Shown: positions 35,889-44,361 of the stretch, one piece after another
Layout of the letters: each line of letters starts with the position of its first letter
Position numbering within the stretch: position 1 is the stretch's first letter
Source of the DNA: Rhodobacteraceae bacterium HLUCCO07
Lineage (GTDB): Bacteria > Pseudomonadota > Alphaproteobacteria > Rhodobacterales > Rhodobacteraceae
Length of the DNA: 64,000 nucleotides
Assembly: GCA_001314705.1 (NCBI GenBank)
Contig: LJSU01000010.1
Location: 62,001-126,000, forward strand
Direction of reading: 5' to 3'
Notes under the pieces: model-generated
What the model saw: only the letters and a program-made list of their open reading frames with translations
Databases searched by the model: none
Told to the model about the DNA's origin: nothing
Translations under genes and position numbers: made by a program

Positions 35889-36857
35889 ATGGCCATCAGT
35901 GCAGAGCTCATCATCTACGGGCTGATCTTCATCGGTGTTCTCGTGCTTGTCGAGGGCATCTACCTGACGGTGTTCGGCAAGTCGATCTCGCTCAACAGCC
36001 GGGTCAACCGCCGGCTCGAAATGCTCCAGAAGGGCACCAACCGCGAAGAGGTCATGGAAAAGCTGCGCAAGGAGATGAGCCAGCACATGCGCTCGCGCTC
36101 CATCCCGCTCTATTCCCTGCTTGCCTCACAGGCGCAAAAGGCCGCCATCGCCTTCACCCCCAGACAGCTCATCATGCTGATGGTGGGGCTGTCGGGCCTG
36201 TCCTTCCTGGGCATGACCGTCGGCACCGAGACGGCGGTCCCCCTGCGCGCCGCCCTTTCCATCGCGATGGGCGTCGGCGGGGTCTATTTCTGGGTCAGTT
36301 CCAAGGCCAACAAACGCATGGCCATGATCGAGGAACAGCTCCCCGACGCGGTCGAGCTCATGGTGCGCTCGCTGCGGGTGGGGCATCCGTTCTCCTCGGC
36401 CGTGCAGATCGTCTCGAAAGAGGTCAAGGACCCGCTGGCCACCGAGTTCGGCATCATCGCCGACGAGTCGGCCTATGGCCGCGACATGGGCGAGGCCCTC
36501 AAGGACATGGCCGAACGCATCGACCTTCAGGATCTGCGCTTTCTCGCCGTTGCCGTCACCATCCAGCAGCAATCCGGCGGCAACCTCGCCGAGATTCTCG
36601 CCGGCCTGGCCAAGGTGATCCGCTCGCGCTTCCGCCTCTTCCGTCGGGTCAAGGCCATCACCGCCGAGGCAAAATGGTCGGGCAAGTTCCTGTCGGGCTT
36701 CCCGGTGGTCGCCCTGATCGCGATCAACGTGCTGGATCCGAACTACTATGACGAGGTGCTCGACCATCCCTGGTTCATCCCCGCCTGTCTTTTCGTCGCC
36801 GGCTTCCTGACACTCAATCTCATCGTCATGCGCTGGCTGACCAATATCAAAGTCTGA
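35889..36857 (+). CDS. tadB: Tad pilus inner-membrane protein TadB
   Basis: 322 residues, type II secretion F (GspF) domain. Hydrophobic helices are at about 8-26, 95-112, 118-136, 272-288 and 296-314. The conserved core is MAMIEEQLPDAVELMVRSLRVG, followed by AVQIVSKEVKDPLATEFGII and AVTIQQQSGGNLAEILAGL. TadB and TadC form the membrane platform that CpaF turns or pushes. It is tightly linked to cpaF (5 nt) and tadC (19 nt). Confidence 0.95.
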   Translation: MAISAELIIYGLIFIGVLVLVEGIYLTVFGKSISLNSRVNRRLEMLQKGTNREEVMEKLRKEMSQHMRSRSIPLYSLLASQAQKAAIAFTPRQLIMLMVGLSGLSFLGMTVGTETAVPLRAALSIAMGVGGVYFWVSSKANKRMAMIEEQLPDAVELMVRSLRVGHPFSSAVQIVSKEVKDPLATEFGIIADESAYGRDMGEALKDMAERIDLQDLRFLAVAVTIQQQSGGNLAEILAGLAKVIRSRFRLFRRVKAITAEAKWSGKFLSGFPVVALIAINVLDPNYYDEVLDHPWFIPACLFVAGFLTLNLIVMRWLTNIKV

Positions 36858-36876
36858 GCCGCGAAAGGGTTTCACG

Positions 36877-37851
36877 ATGCAAGGTATCAACGATATGCTG
36901 GTGGACACGCTCGGACCGATGGGCCCGCTGATAGCGGTGGGCATGCTGGGCGTGGTGATGGTGCTGCTCACCCTGCCCATGTTTCTCGCCAAGCGCGAGG
37001 ACCCGCTCGAAAAGCTCAAGAAGGAACAGAAGAAACCCCGCGGCAGGCTCGAGTCCAAGGAAAAGCTCCGCGCCAAGCAACGCAATGACAAGCTCGCGAA
37101 ATACGCCTCGTTCCTCGAACCCAAAAGCGAGGAGGAACTGGCCGGGATCAAGCTCAAGCTGTTGCAGGCCGGCTATCGCGACCGCGACGCGGTGCGCTAT
37201 TTCCACTTCGCGCAATTTGCGCTGGGCATTCTCTTCCTGACCCTCGGGGTGGTCTATTTCATCACGTTCAAATCCGGCGCCGAGGCCACGACCCAGCAGA
37301 CGATCATGTATATCCTCGGCCCCGGCGCCGCCGGCTATCTGCTGCCCAAGTACTGGGTCAACAAGCGCCAGGGCGCCCGGGAGGAGGAAATCACCAACGG
37401 CTTTCCGGACGCGCTCGACATGATGCTGGTCTGCGTCGAGGCCGGCCAGTCGCTCGACCAGGCGATCATCCGCGTCGCCCGGGAAATCCGCCCCTCCTTT
37501 CCCGCCCTGGCAGACGAATTCGAAATCGTCGCGCTCGAGATGAAGGCCGGCAAGGACAAGGCGACCGTGTTCAACGACCTCGCCGAACGCTGCGGGGTGC
37601 AGGACGTGTCGAGCTTTACCACCGTGCTGGTGCAGTCCCAGGCCTTCGGCACACCGATCTCGGACGCGCTGCGTGTCTTTGCCAGCGAGATGCGCGACAA
37701 GCGCGTGATGCGCGCCGAAGAGGCCGCCAACAAGCTGCCCACCAAGATGACGCTGGCCACGATGCTGCTGACCGTGCCGCCGCTCCTGATCATCCTCGTG
37801 GGTCCGTCGGTCCACGGCATCACCCAGCTGGGCAACATGGCGGGACCCTGA
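36877..37851 (+). CDS. tadC: Tad pilus inner-membrane protein TadC
   Basis: 324 residues, second GspF-domain platform protein, diverged from TadB. Helices are at about 15-36, 110-128, 141-158 and near the C-terminus (MTLATMLLTVPPLLIILVGP). The core reads EITNGFPDALDMMLVCVEAG, then VSSFTTVLVQSQAFGTPISDAL and MRDKRVMRAEEAANKLPTKM, the TadC signature. A charged linker (about 40-85) lies after the first helix. Confidence 0.95.
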   Translation: MQGINDMLVDTLGPMGPLIAVGMLGVVMVLLTLPMFLAKREDPLEKLKKEQKKPRGRLESKEKLRAKQRNDKLAKYASFLEPKSEEELAGIKLKLLQAGYRDRDAVRYFHFAQFALGILFLTLGVVYFITFKSGAEATTQQTIMYILGPGAAGYLLPKYWVNKRQGAREEEITNGFPDALDMMLVCVEAGQSLDQAIIRVAREIRPSFPALADEFEIVALEMKAGKDKATVFNDLAERCGVQDVSSFTTVLVQSQAFGTPISDALRVFASEMRDKRVMRAEEAANKLPTKMTLATMLLTVPPLLIILVGPSVHGITQLGNMAGP

Positions 37852-38052
37852 GGCGGGTCGCGACCGGGCCGGCGGGCGAACCGGGGTTTCAGAAACGCAG
37901 TTTCCACAATCCCGATGCCCGCCCCCGTCCGGGTGATGCAGTAACGCGCCGGTCACCGCCAATCCCGCGCCCGGCACGGTAAAATCGCTTAGCACTGCCG
38001 CGATCCTGTCGTAGACAGGCACTCAACGACAGCACCGATCCCGTTCGGAACC

Positions 38053-38628
38053 ATGAGCAGACCGTATCTTCGCCTCTTCATCGCATCGGCCGCGCTTGCC
38101 GCGACGCTCGCGCTCCCGGGCTGCGCGCCGCAGACCGGGCCCGACGGTGACGGCCCTTTCGCGCCCGGCGCCGACCCCCGCGCCGAATCGGTGGACGGGC
38201 TCACCGTCGGGAACCGCCTGATGCAGGCGGGCGAGCACGAACTCGCACTCGAAGCCTTTACCCGTGCGGCCGGCGAACAGGGCCTCACCCCCGACGTGAC
38301 CGCGGCGCTGGGCTCGGCCAATCTCGGGCTGGGGCGCCTCGGACAGGCCGAGACCCTCCTGCGCCGCGCGGTCCGCGCCGACGAGGCCGTGCCCGAAGCC
38401 TGGAACAATCTCGGCGTGGTGCTGATGGAAAAAGGCGATTTCGCCGAGGCGAGCCAGATGTTCCGCCGCGCCTACGCGCTCGACAATGGCGAAAGTGACT
38501 CAATTCGCGACAATTTGCGCTTGGCCCTCGCAAAAATCGAAAATCCCGATTATGATGAGAGTGAGCAACAAGACTACAAACTGGTCCGGCGGGGCAGCAG
38601 CGATTACCTGATCCGCCAGATTCCATGA
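38053..38628 (+). CDS. TPR lipoprotein, TadD-like (1)
   Basis: 191 residues. Lipobox LPGC, with Cys24 in LALPGCAPQTGP. Tetratricopeptide repeats run from about residue 55 to 155 (GNRLMQAGEHELALEAFTRA, LGSANLGLGRLGQAETLLRRA, WNNLGVVLMEKGDFAEASQM). TadD-type TPR lipoproteins act as pilotins or stabilisers for the tad secretin. It lies 201 nt after tadC, and the TPR lipoprotein that follows may be a second, diverged member. Confidence 0.88.
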   Translation: MSRPYLRLFIASAALAATLALPGCAPQTGPDGDGPFAPGADPRAESVDGLTVGNRLMQAGEHELALEAFTRAAGEQGLTPDVTAALGSANLGLGRLGQAETLLRRAVRADEAVPEAWNNLGVVLMEKGDFAEASQMFRRAYALDNGESDSIRDNLRLALAKIENPDYDESEQQDYKLVRRGSSDYLIRQIP

Positions 38629-38682
38629 GAACGGGACCGGAAAAAGAAGACGAGGCCGAGGCAGCAAAAGGACGCAGGCAAC

Positions 38683-39543
38683 ATGCGCCAGTTCAAGATT
38701 CTCTTCCTGTGCCTGTCGGGTACGGCATTCCTCGCGGCATGTGACAAGAACGCCGATAGCGACGAGGTGAACCGCGCCATGCAGAACGTCAACGTGGTTG
38801 ACGAAAGCAACCTCAACGACATCATGCTGAGCGTGGCCGATCCCAACGAGGCCGTGACCTATTTCAAGCGCGCCACGGATGATCAACCCGACCGCACCGA
38901 CCTGCAACGCGGGCTGGCGCAATCGCTGATCCGTGCCAAGCGCCCGTCCGAGGCGGTCCCGGCCTATGAAAAGCTGGTCGAGATGGAGGACGCCACCAAC
39001 GAGGACAAGGTCGGCCTGGCCGATGCGCTCATTCGTACTGACGACTGGGATCGCGCCAAGGCCACGCTCGATGCGGTGCCGCCCACCCACGAGACCTTCA
39101 AACGCTATCGGCTCGAAGCGATGATCGCCGATTCCGAGGAAGACTGGGAAAAGGCCGACAGCTTTTATGAAATCGCGGCAGGCCTGACGACCAAACCTGC
39201 CGGCCTGCTCAACAACTGGGGCTATTCCAAGCTCACGCGCGGCGACTATTCCGAGGCCGAACGCCTGTTCTCCGAGGCGCTGAAACAGGACAGGAAGCTC
39301 TTCACCGCCAAGAACAACATGGTCCTGGCCCGTGGCGCGCAACGCAACTACAACCTCCCGGTGATGCCGATGGAACAGACCGAGCGCGCCGAGCTTCTGC
39401 ACACGCTGGCAATGTCCGCGATCAAGCAGGGCGATGTCGAGATCGGCAAGGGCCTCCTGCGCGAGGCGATCGACACGCATCCCCAGCATTTCGAGGCCGC
39501 CGTCCGCTCGCTGCGCGCGCTTGAATCGAACGTCAGCAACTAG
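38683..39543 (+). CDS. TPR lipoprotein, TadD-like (2)
   Basis: 286 residues. The lipoprotein signal ends at LAAC, with Cys20 (FLAACDKNADSDEV). TPR units extend through most of the mature chain (about 65-280), for example RGLAQSLIRAKRPSEAVPAY, LLNNWGYSKLTRGDYSEAER and MSAIKQGDVEIGKGLLREA. A secretin-assembly role is inferred from the tad context. The prepilin peptidase gene starts 15 nt downstream. Confidence 0.88.
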   Translation: MRQFKILFLCLSGTAFLAACDKNADSDEVNRAMQNVNVVDESNLNDIMLSVADPNEAVTYFKRATDDQPDRTDLQRGLAQSLIRAKRPSEAVPAYEKLVEMEDATNEDKVGLADALIRTDDWDRAKATLDAVPPTHETFKRYRLEAMIADSEEDWEKADSFYEIAAGLTTKPAGLLNNWGYSKLTRGDYSEAERLFSEALKQDRKLFTAKNNMVLARGAQRNYNLPVMPMEQTERAELLHTLAMSAIKQGDVEIGKGLLREAIDTHPQHFEAAVRSLRALESNVSN

Positions 39544-39558
39544 GGTCTGTCGGCAATA

Positions 39559-40053
39559 ATGGATCTTTCGGCCCAAAACGCGCTCTGGTTCGCACCCCTC
39601 GTCTGGCCGATTTGTCTCTGGGTTGCCTGGTCCGACATGGCGACCATGCGCATTCCCAACAAGGCCGTGATGGCGCTTGTGCTGGTCTTTCTCGGGCTGG
39701 GGCTGTTCCTGATGCCATGGGACCTGTTCCTGTGGCGCCTGTCACAGCTCGTCATCTTGCTGGGGGTCGGCATTTTTCTCAATGCGGCCGGCATGGTCGG
39801 CGCGGGCGATGCCAAGTTCGCCGCCGCCGCCGCCCCTTTTGTCGCGCTGGGTGATCTGCGGCTGTTGCTCGCGCTCTTCGCCGCGAACCTGCTGGCCGCG
39901 TTCGTCACCCACCGCCTGATCAGGATTTCACCCCTGCGCCGCCTCGCCCCGGGCTGGGAAAGCTGGCACCGTCGCTGGGACTTCCCGATGGGGCTCAGCC
40001 TCGGCGCCACCCTGGCGATCTATCTCGGCCTTGGCATCTTCTACGGAAGCTAG
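39559..40053 (+). CDS. cpaA: Prepilin peptidase CpaA/TadV
   Basis: 164 residues, the short single-domain type IV aspartic peptidase lacking the methylase part. The two catalytic Asp residues are Asp26 in WSDMATMRIPN and Asp84 in the GAGDAKF loop. Five or so membrane helices surround them. It should process the Flp-like pilins at 28821 and 29155 after their leader Gly. Its last helix ends in a short tail (GLGIFYGS). Confidence 0.94.
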   Translation: MDLSAQNALWFAPLVWPICLWVAWSDMATMRIPNKAVMALVLVFLGLGLFLMPWDLFLWRLSQLVILLGVGIFLNAAGMVGAGDAKFAAAAAPFVALGDLRLLLALFAANLLAAFVTHRLIRISPLRRLAPGWESWHRRWDFPMGLSLGATLAIYLGLGIFYGS

Positions 40054-40336
40054 AGTCCGTTGCGGCGAACCGGAGTCGACTGACACCCCGCGAAAGCGCT
40101 GCCCCCGACCCGTGGCAGCGTGAATCCGATCGGGTGCGACAGGCCGTAACGGGCCGTCACCCCTGCCGGTTTGCCCCAAACTTTCCCCGGTTTTGCCACG
40201 ATCTGCGCCCCGCCCACCATCATTTGCCCATCTTGCCGGGGCAATCTTCGCTTCAAAGAGGCTTTGTTTCCGCCCCGCTCGCATGAACGGGCGGTGCGGC
40301 CTTCAATGAACGAGCAGCCCCGGAGCGAGGCCCCAG

Positions 40337-41644
40337 ATGAACATGCAAGCCACAAGCGTTGTCGCCCCCCCGCCGCCCAAGTCGCTCACCGAGATGCAGC
40401 TTCCCGTCATCATGATGCGCGACATTCTCCTCAAGACCATGTTCCGCAAGAATGTCAGCGAGGTGAGCGAGATTGCCAAGGCGATCTGCCTGCCCCGGCA
40501 GGTCACGCAGGATCTCGTCGACATGGGCCGCGAACAGCGCCTGATCGAGGCGACCGGCACGCTCAACGCCAATTCGGGCGGCGAGATGGGCTATCAACTC
40601 ACCGATGCGGGCAAGTCGCGCGCGCTCGACGCGCTCGCGCAATCGGAATATTTCGGCGCCATGCCGGTGCCCCTCGATGTCTACCGCGAACAGGTCAAGC
40701 GCCAGTCGATCCGCAACATCCAGATCACCCGCGAGCAACTCACCAACGCCATGGGCCATCTTGTGCTGCCCGACAGTTTGCTCGACCATCTCGGCCCCGC
40801 CGTCGGCGCCGGCCGCTCGATCCTGATGTATGGCCCGCCCGGCAACGGCAAAAGCTCGATCTCCAACGGCATCCGCGATGCGATGGGCGACAAGGTCTTC
40901 GTGCCCCGTGCCATCGAATATTCCGGCCAGGTGATCACCGTCTATGACCCGATCGTGCATTCCAAGGCCGAAGAGGAAGAGGACAACCCGAATTCGCTTC
41001 GCCGCCGCGCAACCTTTGATTCGCGGTACGTGAAATGCGACCGACCCACGGTGATCACAGGGGGCGAGTTGTCGCTCTCCATGCTCGATCTGGTCTACAA
41101 CCCCACCGCGCGCACCTACCAGGCGCCGCTGCAACTCAAATCGACGGGGGGCATCTTCATCGTCGATGACCTCGGACGCCAGGCCGAGCCGCCACAGGCG
41201 CTGGTCAACCGCTGGATCGTGCCGCTCGAAGAGTCAAAGGACATCCTCGCCCTGCAATCGGGTGAAAAATTCGAGGTGCCCTTCGACACGCTGGTGATCT
41301 TTTCCACCAACTTCCACCCCAACGAGATCTTCGACCAGGCCGCGCTGCGCCGGATCTTCTTCAAGATCAAGATCGACGGCCCGGATCAGGAGGGCTTTCT
41401 CAAGATCTTCGCCATGGTCGCCCGCAAGAAGGGCATGGAACTGGACGAGGCCGCCCTGGTCCACCTTCTCAAGGTCAAGTATCCGACCATCAAGAATGTC
41501 TATGCCAATTACCAGCCCGTGTTCCTGATCGACCAGATGATCGCGATCTGCGATTTCGAGGGCATCCCCTACAAGATGTCGCCGGACCTGATCGACCGGG
41601 CCTGGGCCAACATGTTCGTCAAGGACGAGAAGATCGTGAAGTGA
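40337..41644 (+). CDS. AAA ATPase associated with the tad locus
   Basis: 435 residues. The N-terminal part (about 20-75) looks like a winged helix (RDILLKTMFRKNVSEVSEIA, LPRQVTQDLVDMG). The AAA module has Walker A GPPGNGKS (166-173), Walker B IFIVDDL (273-279), a sensor IFSTN (321-325) and an arginine-rich ALRRIFFK. Acidic EEEED lies near 212-216. No membrane segments. It is not one of the standard tad genes; its position at the end of the pilus locus suggests a regulatory or chaperone job, but the function is unknown. Confidence 0.8.
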   Translation: MNMQATSVVAPPPPKSLTEMQLPVIMMRDILLKTMFRKNVSEVSEIAKAICLPRQVTQDLVDMGREQRLIEATGTLNANSGGEMGYQLTDAGKSRALDALAQSEYFGAMPVPLDVYREQVKRQSIRNIQITREQLTNAMGHLVLPDSLLDHLGPAVGAGRSILMYGPPGNGKSSISNGIRDAMGDKVFVPRAIEYSGQVITVYDPIVHSKAEEEEDNPNSLRRRATFDSRYVKCDRPTVITGGELSLSMLDLVYNPTARTYQAPLQLKSTGGIFIVDDLGRQAEPPQALVNRWIVPLEESKDILALQSGEKFEVPFDTLVIFSTNFHPNEIFDQAALRRIFFKIKIDGPDQEGFLKIFAMVARKKGMELDEAALVHLLKVKYPTIKNVYANYQPVFLIDQMIAICDFEGIPYKMSPDLIDRAWANMFVKDEKIVK

Positions 41645-41652
41645 TCGAGGGC

Positions 41653-41712
41653 GCAGCGCCGACCCGCGGGTTGGCGCAATAGCGCCGCCCCATAGGGGCG
41701 GGTCGGCGCTGC
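41653..41712 (+). repeat. 15-bp inverted repeat with nested hairpins after the AAA ATPase gene
   Basis: GCAGCGCCGACCCGC (41653-41667) is repeated as its exact reverse complement at 41698-41712. The 30-nt loop contains GGCGCAATAGCGCC and GCCCCATAGGGGC, which can fold on their own. It is probably a terminator or a REP-like element; there is no U-run. Confidence 0.6.
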
Positions 41713-41802
41713 CCGGGCTGCAAGCAGCCCCGGCGGGGCGGTTCCCCCACCCCACCGCGCGCATCCTTAACCCTTTTCGCCACCACCCGGCCCCACACAC
41801 CC

Positions 41803-41874
41803 CGGCAGCCGGGCGGCAGCCGGATGGCAGCCGGATGTCACCCCCCCGATTTCCGGCCCCCGACCGGCGTTAAC
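41803..41874 (+). promoter_or_regulatory. Phased 11-nt repeat element with TCACCCCCC and GTTAAC (copy B)
   Basis: Three units CGGCAGCCGG, CGGCAGCCGG and TGGCAGCCGG begin at 41803, 41814 and 41825, an 11-nt period. TCACCCCCCC starts at 41838 and GTTAAC is at 41869-41874, 31 nt after the TCA. The lhr-like start codon is 40 nt further. It is the best copy of the three in this window. Confidence 0.55.
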
Positions 41875-41914
41875 CCCCTCGCACGGTGCGGCAAGAGCCT
41901 CTAGATAAGGGGCC

Positions 41915-44332
41915 ATGCACGTCCTGCCCGCCCCCATCGCAAAGTGGTTCGCCGCCCGCGGCTGGTCGCCCCATCCGCACCAGGCCGACATGCTCGCCCG
42001 CGCCAGCGACCCGGCCACGCTGCTCATTGCCCCCACCGGTGGCGGCAAGACGCTTGCGGGCTTCCTGCCCACGCTGGCGGAACTCGCCCAAGCACCGCAC
42101 AAGGGCTTGCACACGCTCTATATTTCCCCGCTCAAGGCGCTCGCCGCCGACATCAAGCGTAACCTTCTGAGCCCGGTCGAGGAGATGAGCTTGGCCGTCC
42201 GCATCGACGACCGTTCCGGCGACACCACCCAGACCCGCAAGAAGGCCCAGCGCGCCGACCCGCCGCATATCCTTCTGACCACGCCCGAAAGCCTCGCCTT
42301 GCTGCTCTCCTACCCCGATGCGCCACGGATTTTCCAAGGTCTGCAACGGGTTATCGTCGACGAGATCCACGCCCTCGCCGAATCGAAACGCGGCGATCAG
42401 CTCTTCCTCGCCCTCTCGCGCCTGCAAGCCCTGGCCCCCGGCCTGCGCCGCGTCGGCCTCTCGGCCACGGTCGATGACCCGGCCGCGATCGCCGCGCTGC
42501 TGGCCCGGCACCCCGATCCCTGCACGATCCTTGCGGCCGATCCCGGCCCGGCGCCGCAGATAGGGATGCTCGAAACCACCGAAGCCCCGCCCTGGTCGGG
42601 CGGCGGTGCAGCCTATGCCATCCCCGCCGTGCTGGACGAGGTGCGCCGCCACCGCACCACGCTCATCTTTCACAACACCCGCGCCCAGGCGGAGATTTTC
42701 TTTCACAATCTGTGGCTTGCCAACGACGAAGGGCTGCCCGTCGGCATCCATCACGGCTCGCTTTCGCGCGAAAGCCGCGAACGGGTCGAGGCGGCGATGG
42801 TGCGCGGCGATCTGCGCGCCATCGTCTGCACCGGAAGCCTCGATCTCGGGCTCGACTGGGGCGATGTCGACCTGGTGATCCAGGTGGGCGCGCCCAAGAA
42901 CGTCAAGCGGCTGGTCCAGCGGATCGGGCGCGCCAACCATCGCTACAACGCGCCGTCCAAGGCGCTTCTGGTGCCTGCCAACCGCTTCGAGGTGGTCGAA
43001 TGCCACGCCGCACTCGAAGCCGCCCGCGCCGGCGATCTCGACGGCGCGCCACGTGGGCCCGGCCCGCTCGATGTGCTTTGCCAGCATATCCTGATTCGTG
43101 CCTGCGCCGGTCCGTTTACCGCCGATTCACTTTTTTCCGAGATCCTCACCGCCGGGCCATATGCGACTCTCTCTCGCGAAGATTTCGACGCCTGCCTCGA
43201 TTTTGCCGCCACCGGCGGATACGCGCTGCGCGCCTATGACCGCTGGCAGCGATTGATGCTGCGCGACGGGCAATGGCAATTGCGCGATCCCCGCGCCGCT
43301 TCGCGCATCCGCATGAATATCGGCACCATTCAGGACAGTGAATTGCTCAAGGTCCGCCTCAGGGGCCGCGGCAAGCCGCTGGGCGAGGTCGAGGAAGGCT
43401 TCGCTGCATCGCTCAGCCCCGGCGATACCTTCCTGATCGGCGGGCGCGTCGTGCGCTTTGACGGCTTGCGCGAACTCACCGTCGAGGTCTCGCCCCACGC
43501 CGCCAAGTCCCCGAAGATCGCCGTGTTCTCGGGCACCAAGTTCGCCACCTCCACGCAGCTTTGCCAGCGTATCCTGGCCATGCTCGGACAGGAGGACTGG
43601 CCCGACCTGCCCGACCACACCCGTGACTGGCTGCACCTGCAACGCAAGGTCTCGCGCCTGCCCGAACCGGGCCGGCTGCTCGCTGAGAGTTTCCCGCATG
43701 ACGGGCGCGAACATCTCTGCCTTTACGGCTTTGCCGGGCGCAACGCGCAGCAGACGCTGGGCCTTCTGCTGACCAAGCGGATGGAAGAGACGGGGCTTGC
43801 CCCCATGGGCTTCGTCTCTACCGATTACGCCACGCTGATCTGGGGGCTTGACCCGGTCCATGATGCCGCAGACCTTCTTGATATCAATGCCTTGCGTGAC
43901 GGGCTCGACGGGTGGCTCGCGGGCAACGCGGTGATGAAACGCAGCTTTCGCGCCGTTGCCACCATCGCCGGGCTGATCGAACGCATGAGCCCCGGCGCCC
44001 GAAAATCCGGGCGGCAGGCCACGTTTTCCTCCGACATCCTCTATGACACGCTGCTGAAATACGACCCCGATCACCTGCTGATGCGCGTCACCCGGGCCGA
44101 GGCGATGCGCGGCCTCGTCGATTTCGCCCGCATCGAGGAACTCGCCGACCGCACCCGGGGCCGCATCGACACGCTGCGCCTGCCCCGCGTCACCCCGCTT
44201 GCGGCACCGCTCCTGCTCGAAGCCGGGCGCGTGCCCGTCAGCGGCAGCGCCGACGAGCGCCTGCTGGCCGAGGAAACCGCCCGCCTCATGAAACAGGCAG
44301 GTCTCGATCAGAACGGCAAAATCCCCTTGTAG
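41915..44332 (+). CDS. Ligase-associated DEXH-box helicase (Lhr-like)
   Basis: 805 residues. A superfamily 2 helicase of the short Lhr type: Walker A APTGGGKTLAGF, DEIH box in IVDEIHALAES, motif III GLSATVDDP, and helicase C motifs FHNTRAQAEIFF and IQVGAPKNVKRLVQRIGRANH. The C-terminal half includes the Lhr winged-helix and beta-barrel region. It belongs to the DNA damage group found with PdeM, an exonuclease-like protein and an ATP-dependent ligase; here only PdeM follows, 29 nt downstream. A role in DNA repair is inferred from that linkage. Confidence 0.93.
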   Translation: MHVLPAPIAKWFAARGWSPHPHQADMLARASDPATLLIAPTGGGKTLAGFLPTLAELAQAPHKGLHTLYISPLKALAADIKRNLLSPVEEMSLAVRIDDRSGDTTQTRKKAQRADPPHILLTTPESLALLLSYPDAPRIFQGLQRVIVDEIHALAESKRGDQLFLALSRLQALAPGLRRVGLSATVDDPAAIAALLARHPDPCTILAADPGPAPQIGMLETTEAPPWSGGGAAYAIPAVLDEVRRHRTTLIFHNTRAQAEIFFHNLWLANDEGLPVGIHHGSLSRESRERVEAAMVRGDLRAIVCTGSLDLGLDWGDVDLVIQVGAPKNVKRLVQRIGRANHRYNAPSKALLVPANRFEVVECHAALEAARAGDLDGAPRGPGPLDVLCQHILIRACAGPFTADSLFSEILTAGPYATLSREDFDACLDFAATGGYALRAYDRWQRLMLRDGQWQLRDPRAASRIRMNIGTIQDSELLKVRLRGRGKPLGEVEEGFAASLSPGDTFLIGGRVVRFDGLRELTVEVSPHAAKSPKIAVFSGTKFATSTQLCQRILAMLGQEDWPDLPDHTRDWLHLQRKVSRLPEPGRLLAESFPHDGREHLCLYGFAGRNAQQTLGLLLTKRMEETGLAPMGFVSTDYATLIWGLDPVHDAADLLDINALRDGLDGWLAGNAVMKRSFRAVATIAGLIERMSPGARKSGRQATFSSDILYDTLLKYDPDHLLMRVTRAEAMRGLVDFARIEELADRTRGRIDTLRLPRVTPLAAPLLLEAGRVPVSGSADERLLAEETARLMKQAGLDQNGKIPL

Positions 44333-44361
44333 ATCCGTCGCGAAACCCGCACCAAAACCGT

